NCBI GenBank assembly: GCA_013399115.1
Contig: VXAA01003297.1
Span: forward strand, 1 to 64,000
DNA length: 64,000 nt
Origin: Anseranas semipalmata
Lineage: Eukaryota > Chordata > Aves > Anseriformes > Anseranatidae
Direction: 5' to 3'
This document shows positions 62,601-64,000 of this stretch, one piece after another (positions within the stretch are counted from its first letter, which is position 1; each line of letters begins with the position of its first letter). The notes under the pieces were generated by a model that was not told where the DNA came from, did not search any database, and was given only the letters and a program-made list of their open reading frames with translations. The translations under genes were made by a program, and so were the position numbers.

Positions 62601-64000
62601 GAGCTTGCTGGGCATGATTTGCATTCACTCAATTTCTGACTGGCAACAGTACATCTGGAGACAAAAAAGAGGTCTTTGCTGCCACTGCAATTTAACTGTC
62701 CCATTGCTAAGTGGCTAAATGTTTGACAGCAGTAAATTTTAGTTTAAAACTCAGTTCCAATTTATATAATGCAATGATTCTGATAAAGCAACCAAAAGCA
62801 CGCTCTGCTCAAAAGGCCTCAAGCTGTCTAAAACCATCACCTCACAAAAGCGAGCTGACGTAAATACACAAAGACATCACATACCCAATTAGGAAATTGG
62901 GAAGTTGGCCTGAAGTCATTCACAACTTCAAAACAGCACAGAAATATATATTTTATTCCATCTACAGCACACTGTCACTACAATGGTCATAATTTATTAT
63001 AAAAAATATTCAGAACAATCCATGTTTCACTGTGGTAGTCCTTCTCCACTTCATTGCACTTTCCAAGACTGAACAGGGAAATGTAATCAGTTAAGAACAG
63101 TGAGGTAGGAGAAGGAGAGAGATCACTGGTGCTTGAAAGAGAATTAACCACTGCGCTCTTTCACGGTATTTAGAACCATCTCTCTGCCTTAGGTGGAAGG
63201 AAATCCAGAAGACATACTTCAAGGAAAAAAGAACTGAAAACATGATTCTAAACAAAGCGGCCTGGAAGAAAGGGAAAAAGGCAGAAATCCTCTGCTTCTT
63301 ATTAAAGAATCTGGAGAACAGCATTCAGCAATGGTGGTTGAGTACTCCACAAAATCACCACAGTGTTCTACAGCAAAACACGACACATGACAAGATGTCC
63401 GTTATGTTTAATTCAGTGTTGGCTGCACAACTTCGTATTTTGTTCATTATTAACTTATTTGCATTGCAGGTTTCTGTACAACATGGAAAACAGTTCAGCT
63501 GTTAACATAGATATGACACAGCCACTTTCAACAAGATAAATAACTGTACTTAGAATAGATACCATGTATATACTGCTCTTCTAAGGGAACATTAGGACTA
63601 TACAAACATTGTCATCAACCTGTATGTACAAAACACAAGCCTCAAATCATAGCACTTAAGTCCTCTTATATCAACAGCCCAAATATAAATTAGCAAAAAC
63701 ACTTCAAAGTAGAACACTGTTGCAGATGTCTTTTTTTTTTTTTTTTCCCCCAAATGGACAACTACACAACATGAGCTGCTTAGAAAAACAATTTTTTTTT
63801 CCATTAAAGAATGTCTCCCTTTTGAATCAATGTTAAGGAGGAGATGGGAAACAAATGCAAAAGGATACTTCTCTTTTCAAATCCTAGTTATGGGATTTGT
63901 TTCTGAGAAACTAGTAATACTTCTCAACTTCTTAAGTCTATGTAATCTTTAAAAAAAAAAAAAAAAATCTTTATTCACTCAATCACATGGATACCAGATC
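59613..64000. other. Non-coding stretch to the right edge
   Basis: AT-rich. A T-run lies at 60001-60019, another at about 63730-63746, and an A-run at about 63951-63967. A plus-strand frame of about 75 codons at 60970-61194 follows an AG but no convincing acceptor, and has a glutamine- and asparagine-rich composition without a recognised motif. No supported exon or transposon. Confidence 0.4.

Noticed and set aside
1..64000. CRISPR array, operon, phage, endogenous retrovirus or defence system
   Set aside because: No regularly spaced repeats, no paired LTRs or retroviral gene remnants, and no prokaryotic gene structure were seen on either strand.

Overview
This is nuclear DNA from a vertebrate, most probably a bird. 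The repeats that can be recognised are fragments of CR1 LINEs with avian-style 3' ends, together with a few very old amniote SINE remnants (MIR and MIR/L2-like). There are no mammalian Alu, B1 or L1 elements. The base composition is AT-rich, with two sharp CpG islands, frequent homopolymer runs and four stretches of N. Nothing prokaryotic, viral or operon-like is present. Stop codons are dense in all six frames and no long intact ORF exists, so any protein-coding content must be short exons in large introns.

Layout: 1-1042 is a decayed CR1 ORF2 fragment (endonuclease and reverse transcriptase) on the minus strand. From 1043 to about 18 kb the sequence is AT-rich and mostly featureless, with old SINE remnants (2573-2845, 9895-10010) and a CR1 3' tail (15150-15338). 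A CpG island at 18.0-19.35 kb holds a palindromic E-box, a YY1-like element and a GAGA-type tract; it looks like a housekeeping, possibly bidirectional, promoter. On the plus strand, two exon-like blocks (24740-24854 and 31204-31301) have good splice sites and matching codon phase. Together they read as about 70 residues of a hydrophobic, membrane-protein-like peptide that I do not recognise. CR1 pieces lie at 29.9, 31.8-32.3, 37.0-38.0 and 38.7 kb. From 41.8 to 58.3 kb, four exon-like blocks lie on the minus strand (58219-58291, 52597-52695, 49578-49648, 41769-41844), suggesting an internal part of an unidentified minus-strand gene. A second CpG island with a TATA-like box lies at 54.96-55.26 kb inside that span. 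A polypurine minisatellite broken by a 188-base assembly gap is at 59154-59612.

If the exon models hold, the window contains the start of a plus-strand gene near 18.9 kb running toward a minus-strand gene that enters from the right, the two converging or overlapping around 40-46 kb. All gene calls here rest on splice signals, open frames and phase agreement only. I recognise no gene by homology, so gene symbols are left empty. I found no convincing novel biological system; the points most worth checking are the two unidentified exon series, the two CpG-island promoters and the minisatellite.
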